Source: Aliiglaciecola lipolytica E3
Lineage (GTDB): Bacteria > Pseudomonadota > Gammaproteobacteria > Enterobacterales > Alteromonadaceae
Reading direction: 5' to 3'
Assembly: GCF_000314975.1 (NCBI RefSeq)
Contig: NZ_BAEN01000023.1
Location: 1-64,000, forward strand
Length of the DNA stretch: 64,000 bases
Shown: positions 44,243-53,820 of the stretch, piece by piece
Layout: each line of letters opens with the position of its first letter
How positions within the stretch are numbered: the first letter of the stretch is position 1
Notes under the pieces: model-generated
What the model was told of the DNA's origin: nothing
Database searches by the model: none
The model's input: only the letters and a program-made list of their open reading frames with translations
Position numbers and translations under genes: made by a program

Positions 44243-47188
44243 ATGCAACACAAATTATCAAAAATTACTTTGGCGATGCTATCCGCAACCGCGATAAATA
44301 TGTCGTCTTCTGCTATTGCTCAAGATGCGCAGCAAGCGACTGATGAAGATTACGAGGTAATCCAAGTTTCAGGTATTCGTAGTTCACTTACCAGTGCGCT
44401 CGCAGAAAAGCGTGAATCAAATAATTTAGTCGAAGTTATTCAAGCAGTCGACATTGGTAAATTACCTGACCAAAACTTAGCAGAAGTACTAGAAAACGTA
44501 ACAGGTATACAGATTACCCGTGAAGCTGGTGTAGGTACTGGCGTTCAAATTCGTGGTACTAACGCTAACCGCACAGAAATCAACGGTGTTTCTACAGTGG
44601 GATCCGGTTCTGGTCGTAGCGGAATTAACTTTGAAGATGTTTCTGCTTCTATTATCGCTGCAGTTGAGGTAACTAAAGCACCTGAAGCGAAAACAATCGA
44701 AGGTTCTGTAGGTGGTACTATTAATCTAAGAACGATTCGTCCACTACAACTAACCGAAACCTTAGCTGCAGTTCAAGTTCAAGGTGAGAACAGCAGTCTT
44801 TCTACAGATAGTACATTTATGCCAAGACTTGCAGGTACCTGGGGAGATAACTGGGAAACTGATTCAGGTAAGTTCGGTATCGTTTTAAGCGGAAGTTACA
44901 CTGAGCAAGACGTAAGTGCATTCCGTCCTCGTGCAGACCGTGACAACCTAGTACGTTCTGATAGTGGTGCTGACAGTGCACAAGATTTCCACTTTTTACC
45001 TATTCAATTCTTTGTTCAAGATTATGATAACTATGAATATGAAACGGTAAACTTTGCCGGTACGATCGAATTCGCACCAACCAGTAACATGAAGTTCTTT
45101 TTTGATGCAGTAATTAATGATCAAGAGCGCAGACAAGAAAGCTCAAGAATACAAGCTTCTGGTGTAAGTGATCTAAGAAATGTATCTGTTCCTTCAGAGT
45201 TCGAAACAGTTAATTTTGGATCTCTAGGTGGAACGGATCTAGGTAGTATTCAAGCCGCTGTGCGCGGTGTTATTCCAGTGGAAGATGGCGGTGCTGATCC
45301 TAACTTACGTTTCTCTGGCGATACCAATTCACGTTTATCAAAAAGTGAAATATTCCGTATCGGCGGTGAGTGGACAGGTAATGACCTCACTGCAAGCGTA
45401 GAAATTTCATCTTCAACAAATGATACAACTACACCTAGCTTCAATACGACGCTTAACTTTATTAATCCAAACGTTGCAACTAACGATTCCAATGAAAATG
45501 GCACGCCGTTTGAGTATGATTTAACAGGTGGTGCTTTAACGTTCGGTATAGCGTCAGATGCAGAGTTTGGGCCATCTAGTGCGCAGCTTTTAGACCCCGC
45601 AAACGTAGTACTACGCGATGTAAACATTGGTAATAACGTTGCTGAAAACAGTGAAGACGCGTTCCGCGCTGACTTTACGTACTATTTAGATTCATTCGTA
45701 TCATCAGTTGATTTCGGTTACCGTTATAGTAAGAGCTCAAGTCTTCGTGACCAGATTAGCTCAAACGTTGGGTTACGTAGCATGTCTGATAGTCCAAGCG
45801 GTGATTTATTTGCTAGTTTATTAACTGCTGGCCCAACTAATTTTAATGATGCAGATGGTCGAGAACTATACGTTCGTGATTTCTTAACTATTAACCCAGA
45901 ACTTGCTGCTTCTGATCCAGATGGCGTGCTTGCTACATTACAAGCTGCAATTGATGCGCATGGTGGTTCTAGACAAATCGATTCTCCAACGTCTAGTTCA
46001 GCTGGTTTCTTTGATATCGAAGAAAAGACCCATGCTCTATACGCACAGGGTAACTTCCAGTACGAAATGTTCCGCGGTAACTTTGGTTTACGTTATTTAG
46101 AAACCGATGTTAATTCTACTGGTAACTCAATCACATCAGACGCAAATGGCAATGATGTAGTATCGCAAACAACCACTTCTGGTAGTTACGATTTCTTATT
46201 ACCACGTTTTAACATAGTTGCAGACGTGCACGATGACGTTATCGTCAGAGCTGGCTGGTCAAAAGATATTAGACGTCCTGATTACGATAAATTGTCAACG
46301 TCAGTAACATTCTCTACCAGTCCTAACCCAGATGTTGCTATTGGTAACCCAGGCTTGGTACCAGAAGAAGTTACATCATTTGACTTGTCTGCTGAATGGT
46401 ATTTCGCTGAAGCAAGTGTGGTTAGCGTAGGTATTTTCCATAAGAAACGTAAAGATTTACACGTAGGTCAGGTTGAGAGTCCGTTCGAAGATCCAAATAC
46501 TGGATACCGTGACACTACTGCTCCGTGTGAGCAAGGTGGTATTTTCAACCCAATTGCAGATATCAACGTATTTGGACCTGAAGTTGGTGTAGGTGTTTGT
46601 GTACCCACTTCAACTACCATTAACGATACCGGTGAAACAACCCAAAAAGGTATTGAAATGGCTGTTCAATATGACCTTTCTGGTTTTGAAGATGAACTAG
46701 GATGGGCATCTGGATTTGGTTTCATTGCTAACTACACGATTCAAGAATTTTCAGGTGGTGAAGCATTCGATACCGCAACAAGCCGTGCCAATGCCGTGTT
46801 TGCTGCTACAACAGGCAATGACGACATTAACGTAACTGAAATTCAAGGCTTGTTAGACTTGTCTGAAAATGCGTATAACTTTACTTTGTACTATGAAAAG
46901 TATGGTCTTTCAGCTCGTATGCGCTACACATGGCGTGAAGCTTACCGCTCTGAAGATTTCGGTAGTACCTCTAGCTATCCTTGGGGTTTCCCAGTGGTTC
47001 AAGAAGACAGAGGACAACTTAACGCTAGTGTAAGTTATGACATCAATGACCAATTAAACGTAGGCATTGAAGCAGTTAACCTTACTGAGTCAGAAGTTGA
47101 ACAGTCTTGTGTGAATGAAGGTGGATTGCTTTGTTACCAAGGTCTTACTGACCGTCGTATCACCCTTGGTGCAAGCTATCGCTTCTAA
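44243..47188 (+). CDS. Large TonB-dependent receptor, TonB-Xanth-Caul type
   Basis: The product is 981 residues from ATG 44243 (AGGA six bases upstream; an in-frame TTG at 44213 lacks a ribosome site). A signal peptide ends SSAIA. A TonB-box-like IQVSGIRSSL is followed by a plug with DIGKLPDQNLAEVLENVTGIQITREAGVGTGVQIRG and VTKAPEAKTIEGSVGGTINLRT. This is the wording of receptors used by Alteromonadales for oligosaccharide import. The long barrel ends ITLGASYRF with the final Phe. It is divergent from uxuA and shares the palindromic operators, so uronate oligomers, perhaps alginate fragments, are the expected cargo. No SusD-like partner is present. A textbook terminator follows. Confidence 0.9.
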   Translation: MQHKLSKITLAMLSATAINMSSSAIAQDAQQATDEDYEVIQVSGIRSSLTSALAEKRESNNLVEVIQAVDIGKLPDQNLAEVLENVTGIQITREAGVGTGVQIRGTNANRTEINGVSTVGSGSGRSGINFEDVSASIIAAVEVTKAPEAKTIEGSVGGTINLRTIRPLQLTETLAAVQVQGENSSLSTDSTFMPRLAGTWGDNWETDSGKFGIVLSGSYTEQDVSAFRPRADRDNLVRSDSGADSAQDFHFLPIQFFVQDYDNYEYETVNFAGTIEFAPTSNMKFFFDAVINDQERRQESSRIQASGVSDLRNVSVPSEFETVNFGSLGGTDLGSIQAAVRGVIPVEDGGADPNLRFSGDTNSRLSKSEIFRIGGEWTGNDLTASVEISSSTNDTTTPSFNTTLNFINPNVATNDSNENGTPFEYDLTGGALTFGIASDAEFGPSSAQLLDPANVVLRDVNIGNNVAENSEDAFRADFTYYLDSFVSSVDFGYRYSKSSSLRDQISSNVGLRSMSDSPSGDLFASLLTAGPTNFNDADGRELYVRDFLTINPELAASDPDGVLATLQAAIDAHGGSRQIDSPTSSSAGFFDIEEKTHALYAQGNFQYEMFRGNFGLRYLETDVNSTGNSITSDANGNDVVSQTTTSGSYDFLLPRFNIVADVHDDVIVRAGWSKDIRRPDYDKLSTSVTFSTSPNPDVAIGNPGLVPEEVTSFDLSAEWYFAEASVVSVGIFHKKRKDLHVGQVESPFEDPNTGYRDTTAPCEQGGIFNPIADINVFGPEVGVGVCVPTSTTINDTGETTQKGIEMAVQYDLSGFEDELGWASGFGFIANYTIQEFSGGEAFDTATSRANAVFAATTGNDDINVTEIQGLLDLSENAYNFTLYYEKYGLSARMRYTWREAYRSEDFGSTSSYPWGFPVVQEDRGQLNASVSYDINDQLNVGIEAVNLTESEVEQSCVNEGGLLCYQGLTDRRITLGASYRF

Positions 47189-47206
47189 AATTTAGACGCT
47201 GAATCG

Positions 47207-47238
47207 AAAAAGCAAGCCTTCGGGCTTGCTTTTTTTTT
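47207..47238 (+). terminator. Rho-independent terminator with TTCG loop
   Basis: AGCAAGCC (47211-47218), loop TTCG and GGCTTGCT (47223-47230) form a perfect 8-bp stem. AAAA in front and eight T residues behind extend it. It follows the TonB receptor stop by 18 bases. Confidence 0.92.
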
Positions 47239-47294
47239 GGCAGATCATAGTTGTATATAAGGCGGCTTGAATGTATTCGTTTGGTAAACCCCGT

Positions 47295-47378
47295 CTAGCT
47301 TAACTTTGTATTCCACGGTAGCAACTCTTCGATATCTGGCTGGGTTTTACCGGACGGATACGATTGAATAGCAATGCT
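47295..47378 (-). pseudogene. Remnant of an IS66-like transposase C-terminus
   Basis: Read on the minus strand, one frame gives the residues KTQPDIEELLPWNTKLS followed by a stop. The block resembles the conserved C-terminus of IS66-family transposases, where the final domain ends in DIEALLPWN-type text. Upstream the frame is broken by several stops, so the copy is decayed. No inverted repeats are seen nearby. The match is short, so the family assignment is moderate. Confidence 0.4.
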
Positions 47379-47470
47379 AATTTAAACGGGTTTCACCTTG
47401 GAAGTAATGCCGCCCAATTACAATGCCATTGAACTGGAAGTTTAACTAATTGTAGCTCTTTCGCAGGATG

Positions 47471-49495
47471 TTATAACGAAATTGATTTAAAATCGGGGTT
47501 AATTCGATAAAACTGACAATTTTCAGAAACCTCAAGCCACTTTGCTTTTGCCTTTTCTACTTGACCCAATGCGAGCAGAATTTGGGCAAGCTTGAGACTG
47601 TCTGAAAGACCGTTGGTCTTGTTGGATAACGGTTGCAGCTTTTCTAAAATCAGGTCTCGATTAAAGGAAATGGCGTTGGTTATCTCTGCTACTTTAACTT
47701 CGTAATATAAAGCGGCTACTTCTTCAGTATTTCCTTGGACTCCCAATAAGGTGTAGTGCTTAAGTGCTTTAAGCGCTTGGTGATAGGCTTCAACCGCACG
47801 CGTCCCATCTTGAGACCAGCGATAAGCATCGCCTAAATAGCCCCAATAATCATATATATTTGCTCCTTCCTTATTACCTATCTTCGCTAATGCGCTTTTG
47901 ATTGTAGGAATAGCGATGTCGTAATTTGCTTGATAAGAATAAAGCAAACCTAAGAATTGGTCGCCTAGATGTGAATGTGGGGCAAGCGTTTGCAATTGCT
48001 TAAATATCTGTTCCGCTTCTTGGTTGAACCCCTGGCATAAACTTAATATACCAACATTCGCTAAAGATACCGGGTTTTCGCTATATCGGGCAGATAAAGT
48101 AAATTCCTCCAAACTTTTTTGCGTTTCTTGCGTAGCGAAAAAAACTGATCCAAGTAGTTCATGTAGGTACCAGTAATCTTGTTCTAATTCGATAGCTTGA
48201 GACAGCGCTTGTTTTGCGAACGAGTATGCTTCAGTGGCCATTTCTGTATTTTGATTTGCCAATTGAATATTGGCTTCTGCATAACCAGAAAGCGCTAGTA
48301 GGTAAGTCGGTTCATTCTTAAGTATTTGTTCAAATAAATTTATCGCCTTGTCGGTTTCTCCAGTCAATGTATGTAAGTGAGCATTGACTGCTTGGATGTA
48401 GAGAGATTCTTTGTCGATATCATTGGCTTTATTGCATGCGCTTTGGGCTAACCCAAGAGTGTGTTTTTCGTCTTCCAACCAACTTTTGAGAATATAAGCT
48501 TGGCACAACGCGCCATATAGTTGAGCCATATCATTATTTTGCTCCAATGCACCTAACAGCATTGATGTAATTTTATCGCCATCTTTTTGAAAATCTCTTT
48601 GCTCAATTAATAAACGAGCTTCCAATAACGTATCTATGGCTCGCATATGCTCGTCATTAATCTGGACATGATCGGAAAGTTTATTTGTCACCGCATTAAC
48701 CGCGTGGTGTATCTTTTTTACCATCGAGTGTAAATAAATAGTTTCATTAGCTATCGGATAAATTTTGTAATCGATAACCCTTTGCAATCCCTCTGTGTAG
48801 AGCCAAACCTGTTGGTTGACGTACCGGTCTTTTTCAATTCTTTTTATGGTGATAACGATGTCTGCTTCATAATCTTTAGCAACATCGAATGGGTGTGGTA
48901 TTTGAGTTGAGTTATCCAATGGTTTAGTTACAACGTTCGCATAGTCGTCAATCCCAGCGATAATATGCCGACTTAAATTTTCATTTTTCTGATCTTGATA
49001 AACCACTACTACGCTAGATTTTGTTACCGTAGTAGCAGCAGTATTCGGAAGAGGTTTTTTCTGATTTGGCATTAGAAAAGTAGTCAATACGATGCTAACT
49101 ATTGCAATAGTCAGTAAACCCAAATAAACCTTTCTTTTTCTCGGTTTTGGAAGGGTAATTGGAATCTCTTCAGTAGAAGGGCCTGAGGGCTCATTATCTT
49201 CAATTTGATTTAGTAGATTTTGGTCTTTGGTGTTGAGATACAATTCCCAGCCCTGCACCCCCATTACCGCTGCAACACGTTCGATTGATACAGGGTCAAC
49301 AGCCTCACCACGACAGACTCGACTAACTAATGAACGAGGGACAGAATCAGTGTTTTCCGTTTCTTGAATCAGTTTTGCAAGTTCGGTTTGGGTGCGCACA
49401 CCTGAATTTAACATTGCAGCACGGATTTTTACTGGCGAAGCTTTTATTCCTCGTTTTCGATTATGCTCACTCTTCTGGTCGTTATTTTCTTCCAT
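47471..49495 (-). CDS. Membrane-anchored XRE-type regulator with TPR sensor domain
   Basis: The product is 674 residues. An N-terminal helix-turn-helix (about 20-82: RTQTELAKLIQET, SLVSRVCRGEAVDPVSIERVAAVMGV) is followed by a linker, one transmembrane helix (about 123-141) and a large periplasmic part. That part has a beta/alpha domain (about 155-270) and TPR repeats (300-660) such as ALSGYAEANIQLANQNTEMATEAYSFAKQAL and YDYWGYLGDAYRWSQDGTRAVEAYHQAL. The one-component plan recalls CadC/ToxR, but with an XRE rather than OmpR DNA-binding domain. It is divergent from the operon at 49734-54470, which it probably controls. Confidence 0.82.
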   Translation of the reverse strand: MEENNDQKSEHNRKRGIKASPVKIRAAMLNSGVRTQTELAKLIQETENTDSVPRSLVSRVCRGEAVDPVSIERVAAVMGVQGWELYLNTKDQNLLNQIEDNEPSGPSTEEIPITLPKPRKRKVYLGLLTIAIVSIVLTTFLMPNQKKPLPNTAATTVTKSSVVVVYQDQKNENLSRHIIAGIDDYANVVTKPLDNSTQIPHPFDVAKDYEADIVITIKRIEKDRYVNQQVWLYTEGLQRVIDYKIYPIANETIYLHSMVKKIHHAVNAVTNKLSDHVQINDEHMRAIDTLLEARLLIEQRDFQKDGDKITSMLLGALEQNNDMAQLYGALCQAYILKSWLEDEKHTLGLAQSACNKANDIDKESLYIQAVNAHLHTLTGETDKAINLFEQILKNEPTYLLALSGYAEANIQLANQNTEMATEAYSFAKQALSQAIELEQDYWYLHELLGSVFFATQETQKSLEEFTLSARYSENPVSLANVGILSLCQGFNQEAEQIFKQLQTLAPHSHLGDQFLGLLYSYQANYDIAIPTIKSALAKIGNKEGANIYDYWGYLGDAYRWSQDGTRAVEAYHQALKALKHYTLLGVQGNTEEVAALYYEVKVAEITNAISFNRDLILEKLQPLSNKTNGLSDSLKLAQILLALGQVEKAKAKWLEVSENCQFYRINPDFKSISL

Positions 49496-49684
49496 TATGA
49501 AAACGTCACTACTTAATCCGGTGAATCAGTTGGCTAAATAATCTTTCAATCAATAGGTTGTGCAAATCATTTAGTATCAGTTATCCCATTTAATATCAAA
49601 ATGACTCATTAGTGAAGAGGCAAGGGTAATGAAAACTTGTTAATCAACAACCACTTTCATATAACTCAAAGGGTGATTAACTTT

Positions 49685-49697
49685 GTGACGACGTCAC
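49685..49697. promoter_or_regulatory. GTGACG-A-CGTCAC palindrome
   Basis: Perfect 6-base arms with one central base, in the gap between the divergent XRE-TPR gene and the hydrolase operon. It lies 37 bases before the chosen start of the first operon gene. A short palindrome of this size is a plausible binding site for an XRE dimer. A half-site-like AACGTCAC lies near 49501. Confidence 0.4.
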
Positions 49698-49733
49698 TTG
49701 ATGGACGTGTTCTCAAGAAAACAGGAAGTAGGT

Positions 49734-50765
49734 ATGTATCAATTAGCAATGGAGTTCAGTGCCAAGAAACTATTGTTTATCGTAACGTTAATAATTAATA
49801 CCAATGTAATTGCGGCTACGACAATTCAGCAAGATTTAGGTATCCTTAGCAACAAACTAGAATTTAATGCAGCCACAAGTTCTAATCTTTATTGTTACTC
49901 TCCAAACGATTTCTTACCTTTTAGTGATTATCCAAATGGTGATTATGTGGCCAGTATTGCCAGTGCGGATAACATCATAATCTTTGCACATGGTTTTGTC
50001 CCATTCTCTAATCAGGGGAAGCATAGCTTAGCCAGTATGGCTAAATTATGGCGTGGTCATTTGGACATAGTCGAAAAAGATCCAGATTCTGCTTATTGCG
50101 TGGTGACTTGGGATTCCGATTATGGGCATGATGACAAAGATGAAGTACTGGCAAAGTTCCTCACGGTATTGATACCGGCAGTTCAAGATCGTCGAATACG
50201 ATTATTAAAACCTCGTCCCAAAAGTGCAAATATTGTTTTAGTCGGACACTCAGCAGGTGGAAACTATATAAAACACTCAGTCGTTAAGCAGCATCAAAAT
50301 CGTCATTATTATGATGCTTACCCCACCAAACAGTTGGATAGAAAATACTCACTTAATATCGTAACCATGGGGACTCCCCATCTAGGAACAGAGCAGGCGA
50401 ATAACACGCTATTCTTAGCTGTTTTATTTAAGATCCTTAATCTTTATCTAGAGAATGATGGCGTAGACAATGCCGCTGGCTTTGCTGCTTTTAAGTCGAC
50501 TCGCAGGGGAGCTAGTATGTTAGCACCGATAACCCAGAATGGTCCGCTTGAAAGACTCAATCAACAATTTCAACGTATAATTCGGAAGCAAAATATAGTA
50601 GCGCTGGCAGGGATTAACGATGAATATGTAAAGCCATTTTCTGCCGCTCCCGACTTTACAACAACTTACTTAACCCGGGCTAGCCATGATGATTTTTTAC
50701 GCCCTGACAAAAACAGCGAGTTAAGTCAATTATTGACTGCTATTTATGGAGGTAAGCGGTTGTGA
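49734..50765 (+). CDS. Secreted alpha/beta hydrolase (lipase/esterase fold)
   Basis: The product is 343 residues. I chose ATG 49734, preceded by AGGAAG; upstream in-frame starts (49698 TTG, 49701 ATG) lack a ribosome site. A signal peptide ends near VIAA. The oxyanion block IIIFAHGFVPF is followed by the nucleophile elbow VGHSAGGN with Ser173, and TMGTPHLG is typical of lipase- or PGAP1-like folds. An acid and a His (SHDDFLRPD region) complete the triad. Substrate is unknown: a lipid, ester or acylated polymer. It leads an operon in which the next gene overlaps by 4 bases. Confidence 0.82.
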   Translation: MYQLAMEFSAKKLLFIVTLIINTNVIAATTIQQDLGILSNKLEFNAATSSNLYCYSPNDFLPFSDYPNGDYVASIASADNIIIFAHGFVPFSNQGKHSLASMAKLWRGHLDIVEKDPDSAYCVVTWDSDYGHDDKDEVLAKFLTVLIPAVQDRRIRLLKPRPKSANIVLVGHSAGGNYIKHSVVKQHQNRHYYDAYPTKQLDRKYSLNIVTMGTPHLGTEQANNTLFLAVLFKILNLYLENDGVDNAAGFAAFKSTRRGASMLAPITQNGPLERLNQQFQRIIRKQNIVALAGINDEYVKPFSAAPDFTTTYLTRASHDDFLRPDKNSELSQLLTAIYGGKRL

Positions 50766-52078
50766 AAAAGCTATTAATAGGCTGTATCACTTTTATGTGG
50801 TTATCAGCATGTGCCACAAAAGATGGATATGTTCATCCACATGGAGCTCCGAAAATTAGCTATTCGCAAAGTACGGTTTTTGTTTCGTTGCCTTATAATG
50901 ACGTAAATAACCGGCCTGAAAACAAAGTACTTTACCTGAATTCAAATGTTCACGGTAAGCGTCTTAGTTCTATGAGAGTGGTCCCTGCCACTGAGCTGAA
51001 AAATCAGTCAACTAACAACGACAATAAATTCAAATACTCGATTTTTAGTCAACTCGCGAATAATAGTTCAAATGTTTTTAAACCAGCTTGGTATAACCCG
51101 CCAAACGTGGCTCGTTTTAATTTGCCTAAATCGATGCCGGCAACAGATAAACAAGCCTGCTTCTACGTTACAAATCAATCAGATCAAATAATACCTGTGA
51201 GAGCAATACCCAGTTACCAAACTAATATTTATGCCGATAATCGAAGTAATCAAAGCGGCTTTAATAATCCTGTTTGGCAGCAAACTTATGGACTAGAACC
51301 CATGAAGATTGGAGTAGAAAACGCCATTAAGCAGGTTGATCGAGAGCTAACCGCTTTGAATCAGAAAATTGTCGAAGCAACAGATTATGTTACTCGCGCT
51401 GACATCATAGAGAATAACCAGTGTTTTGTTCCACCTCATAGCGGTCCACCACCGACGCCACCTTTTTCCTCTGACTATTTATCACAGCGTGAATTTATGC
51501 CTAATGTTTTATGTTTACAAGGAAATCAAGTAACACCTAGTGTGACCGCAAAACTTTTAACGCTTAAAAAAGAAACCCAGAGTTTTGTGCTCGACAATAT
51601 TGAACAAATTCGGAAGACCACAGCAATAATTAGTACCCAATTAAAAGGCGGCCTTTCTCCTCAAGCATTTCCAGAATTTATAGAGAGAATTTTTGCGAAC
51701 AAAACATATTCCAAGTCCTGTAGTGGCAGTGCATGTAAATATGAACGCAAGCTTTACGAGGATAGCATTTATCGTATTTATGCTGACAACTATTACCGTT
51801 GTGTCAGCGAGGTCGGTCGTGAAATAGATAACTTTCAGTCGAGTTATGTTATGCGCCAAAAGGCTTGGCAAAATGAGCCACAACAACGGTATCAGCTTTG
51901 CCAGACGCAATTACGCCTGTTTAATACACGTGATATTCAATTGAGCCAACTTGAAAAACGTAAAACAGTACTACAAACCAAGTTATTAAAGTTGCAGTCG
52001 CTAAAATCAAAGTCGGTAGAACAGCGGCAACGGTTTCTAGATGCCTACCACACCCCTTGTAATGTTGAAGGAGCATAA
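50762..52078 (+). CDS. Lipoprotein of unknown function
   Basis: The product is 438 residues, from a GTG start in a GTGA overlap with the hydrolase stop. The lipobox is LSAC (Cys18). An N-terminal beta-rich part (about 25-170) is followed by a Pro-rich hinge (PPHSGPPPTPPF, near 224). The C-terminal half is helical with coiled-coil character (about 260-430), rich in Gln, Lys and Arg. A Cys-containing loop CSGSACK (about 321) may form a disulfide. No family recognised. Probably an outer-membrane partner of the hydrolase. Confidence 0.75.
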   Translation: MKKLLIGCITFMWLSACATKDGYVHPHGAPKISYSQSTVFVSLPYNDVNNRPENKVLYLNSNVHGKRLSSMRVVPATELKNQSTNNDNKFKYSIFSQLANNSSNVFKPAWYNPPNVARFNLPKSMPATDKQACFYVTNQSDQIIPVRAIPSYQTNIYADNRSNQSGFNNPVWQQTYGLEPMKIGVENAIKQVDRELTALNQKIVEATDYVTRADIIENNQCFVPPHSGPPPTPPFSSDYLSQREFMPNVLCLQGNQVTPSVTAKLLTLKKETQSFVLDNIEQIRKTTAIISTQLKGGLSPQAFPEFIERIFANKTYSKSCSGSACKYERKLYEDSIYRIYADNYYRCVSEVGREIDNFQSSYVMRQKAWQNEPQQRYQLCQTQLRLFNTRDIQLSQLEKRKTVLQTKLLKLQSLKSKSVEQRQRFLDAYHTPCNVEGA

Positions 52079-52080
52079 AG

Positions 52081-52881
52081 ATGTTGTTTTTTTTGCAACG
52101 GCTGTTTCCACCGATTGAATCTGCAATGAGAAAAGAGTATGTGATTAAGCGTTACGATCTCACTCAGCTGACCCAGCTAATTAGCAATTATGTTGAGAAC
52201 TTGTGCGTTCGAGTTACCGAGTACGAAGGACATAGACATGGTGGTTACTTATCATCCGGTAGCGAAGCAAAAGGATTGCGAGAAGGCCTATACATTGGGA
52301 AACAAGCAATACGACGGGTTCATTGTTATCCCTTAAACTCTTTTCCTATCGCCGACGTGGAAGCGGAAATGCTAACGTATATTCGATTACTTAGTCATCA
52401 CATGAAGGGTGAAAAAGGAATTAGGAATGCGCTCAGATTAAGAAAATATATCACTACGAGCAATCAGCGAGTGAAGCGATTCTATCAGCAAAACGGATGT
52501 AGTGAGTATCTTCCTTATTTGATTGATAGTAGACGTTTGTTTGCTGAACTAGAATTTAAAGTCATAAAAGACCTCTATTCTTCGAAAAACTCTTCATGCG
52601 AGGCGCTTCTAAATCTTTTAAGGCCTACACCAGATGAATTTGGAAAATATTGTGAATTACCTTTGGTCCCCAATTTACGTGGGTTGCTAACACAGATGCG
52701 CGAGCGAGTTAATTTAGCTTGCGATTCGTTAAATCAATTACCAAGAGACGAAGGAGTTCATGAGTTAGCTGGACTTCATGGAGTTAATCGTTTTCTTCAT
52801 GATGAAATGAACTCCCCGCAACTTGAAACAGTAAGCGCTCAAATCATGAAAGGCTGCATGATTAACGAGGTACGAACGTGA
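52081..52881 (+). CDS. Cytoplasmic protein of unknown function
   Basis: A 266-residue soluble, basic and helix-rich protein without a signal peptide. Segments such as LTQLISNYVENLCVRVTEYEGHRHGGYL and MLTYIRLLSHHMKGEKGIRNALRLRKYI do not match a family I know. It starts 2 bases after the lipoprotein stop and overlaps the next gene by 4 bases, so it is a full member of the operon. It stands out as the only apparently cytoplasmic product among envelope proteins. Confidence 0.7.
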   Translation: MLFFLQRLFPPIESAMRKEYVIKRYDLTQLTQLISNYVENLCVRVTEYEGHRHGGYLSSGSEAKGLREGLYIGKQAIRRVHCYPLNSFPIADVEAEMLTYIRLLSHHMKGEKGIRNALRLRKYITTSNQRVKRFYQQNGCSEYLPYLIDSRRLFAELEFKVIKDLYSSKNSSCEALLNLLRPTPDEFGKYCELPLVPNLRGLLTQMRERVNLACDSLNQLPRDEGVHELAGLHGVNRFLHDEMNSPQLETVSAQIMKGCMINEVRT

Positions 52882-53156
52882 GTACGAACAAAAAGAATTG
52901 GTTTGAAAAAGTATTGATATGGGTAATCTTTTTATACGCTATTCACTGGATGTTTGCAGGCCTATGGGCAAATTTGGTCATTAAAGAGTGCAGGGATGGC
53001 GCGGCAGCAAATGAAGCTATATGTGATTGCAAAAAGTCCGTTCTAAGGAATACGCTCTATCTAGAGTTTTTTCTCTACTCTGCTATTACCGAAGATGAAT
53101 TGATTGGTAGAGATGTCGCAAGAGGCCTTTATCACGCTTCTTATCACTGTCGTTAA
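52878..53156 (+). CDS. Small membrane protein with Cys-rich region
   Basis: A 92-residue protein starting with GTG inside a GTGA overlap. One transmembrane helix (about 11-36) is followed by a segment with Cys38, a Cys-x-Cys (Cys49, Cys51: ICDCKKS) and a Cys next to the C-terminal Arg. The Cys side probably faces the periplasm, where it could form disulfides. Not recognised. Small size and position suggest an accessory subunit of the operon's envelope assembly. Confidence 0.65.
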   Translation: MSTNKKNWFEKVLIWVIFLYAIHWMFAGLWANLVIKECRDGAAANEAICDCKKSVLRNTLYLEFFLYSAITEDELIGRDVARGLYHASYHCR

Positions 53157-53169
53157 AGGAGCACTATCA

Positions 53170-53820
53170 ATGTTTATACAGTTTAGAAAAATTAAGCTAT
53201 TTATCATTCTTGCAATATTAACTACGCAGCACGTAGACGGACAGGAGGTAACGTCATCAGATAAGCCGGATAATAAATTAAATTCATGTGTTGTCCCAGA
53301 TGACCGTTGCATGCTGATTAAACTCCAGCAACCGGTAGGGGAAATAATGAGGCGAGGTGAAATTGCTAAACAACCTTTTATCTTTAGTTACCAAAATGGT
53401 AAGTCGGAATTGCCGCAGTATTTTTTAGTCGCCCACGGCGAAAATTATCTGCGCATTGGGTTCCCCTATGGACGGGATTCAAGATTGAAAGTGACTACCT
53501 TTGATGGTGCGGTGTCAACAATGGGAGGGTATTGCTATTTGACGATTCACCACCCTAAAAATAACAGTTGGATTGTGAGTAGCCGCTTTCAATATGACGG
53601 TTCTGATGACTTTGTTGTCGAGGGAGTAGTGCCCTCTGAGGATATTGTGGATTTTAGCCATATCAGTTCTCAAGCTCTTCTTAATGATGCTTTACATTCA
53701 ATTAGCTTTACTGCGAATACAAACTTAAAGATGCAAATCAAACACAAAAGCCAAGGTAAATACGCAAAGGGAATAGTACCTTTGATCAACTTTTTCAACA
53801 AATGTAGGGTTATGTTATGA
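53170..53820 (+). CDS. Secreted protein of unknown function
   Basis: The product is 216 residues. ATG 53170 follows AAAGGAGC, so I reject the in-frame start at 53104 that runs through the previous gene. A signal peptide (1-24, ending HVDGQ) is followed by a beta-rich domain. It contains DDRCMLIKLQQPVGEIMRRGE, PYGRDSRLKVTTFDG, YCYLTIHHPKNNSW and VEGVVPSEDIVDF. No family is recognised with confidence; the arrangement vaguely recalls periplasmic beta-sandwich proteins. It overlaps the next gene by 4 bases (ATGA). Confidence 0.7.
   Translation: MFIQFRKIKLFIILAILTTQHVDGQEVTSSDKPDNKLNSCVVPDDRCMLIKLQQPVGEIMRRGEIAKQPFIFSYQNGKSELPQYFLVAHGENYLRIGFPYGRDSRLKVTTFDGAVSTMGGYCYLTIHHPKNNSWIVSSRFQYDGSDDFVVEGVVPSEDIVDFSHISSQALLNDALHSISFTANTNLKMQIKHKSQGKYAKGIVPLINFFNKCRVML

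Noticed and set aside
45250-45627. 125-codon minus-strand frame inside the TonB receptor gene
   Set aside because: It is antisense to a conserved receptor and has no family features or promoter.
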